Source of the DNA: Campylobacteraceae bacterium
GTDB taxonomy: Bacteria; Campylobacterota; Campylobacteria; Campylobacterales; Sulfurovaceae
NCBI GenBank assembly: GCA_027023145.1
Contig: JALVWV010000306.1
Coordinates: forward strand, 1-6,246
Direction: 5' to 3'
Length of the DNA: 6,246 bases
Shown here: piece after piece, positions 6,236 to 6,246 of the stretch
How the letters are laid out: the number at the start of each line of letters is the position of its first letter
Numbering within the stretch: the stretch's first letter is position 1
Notes under the pieces: generated by a model
Database searches by the model: none
Told to the model about the DNA's origin: nothing
Seen by the model: only the letters and a program-made list of their open reading frames with translations
Made by a program: the position numbers and the translations under genes

Positions 6236-6246
6236 GTTTCTGATTG

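Overview
The window looks like a piece of a Campylobacterota (Epsilonproteobacteria) chromosome, probably a Sulfurovum- or Sulfurimonas-like sulfur or hydrogen oxidiser. The grounds are the epsilon-type dihydroorotase, the short periplasmic thioredoxins, the class IV aminotransferase remnant, and a porin whose mature N-terminus begins GGDIAPV. This is recognition by eye; no database was searched. All genes are on the + strand.

Positions 1-2820 hold a tightly packed run: the 3' part of pyrC (its start lies outside the window), a 65-aa unknown protein, a beta-class carbonic anhydrase and a cysteine synthase. Successive genes overlap at ATGA or GTGA junctions, so they are very probably one translationally coupled operon. 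A carbonic anhydrase next to pyrC is plausible, since bicarbonate feeds carbamoyl-phosphate synthesis, but that link is inference. The cysK start is blurred by a small palindrome (core GGGACTTCAGTCCC) lying between the overlap start and the better Shine-Dalgarno/ATG.

Positions 2821-3704 carry two tandem paralogous periplasmic thioredoxin-fold proteins with CxxC motifs. Positions 3705-4427 are degraded: a 17-bp perfect inverted repeat with the same palindrome core is followed by a broken class IV aminotransferase (aminodeoxychorismate-lyase-like) that has lost its 5' end and carries an internal frameshift. Its stop codon falls inside a heptanucleotide tandem repeat.

Positions 4428-4880 encode a 150-aa protein whose order of elements resembles alpha-proteobacterial SspB (ClpXP adaptor). 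Positions 4881-6172 are the porin unit: three 11-bp direct repeats, a near-consensus sigma70 promoter with extended -10, a 370-aa outer-membrane porin with signal peptide and C-terminal Phe, and a strong hairpin terminator. Degenerate heptamers lie at the right end.

The genes are mostly housekeeping and I see no convincing new multi-gene system. The unusual signals are the heptameric repeats (one inside pyrC), the shared GGGACTTnAGTCCC palindromes next to disturbed gene starts, the helically phased repeats at the porin promoter, and the SspB-like protein.
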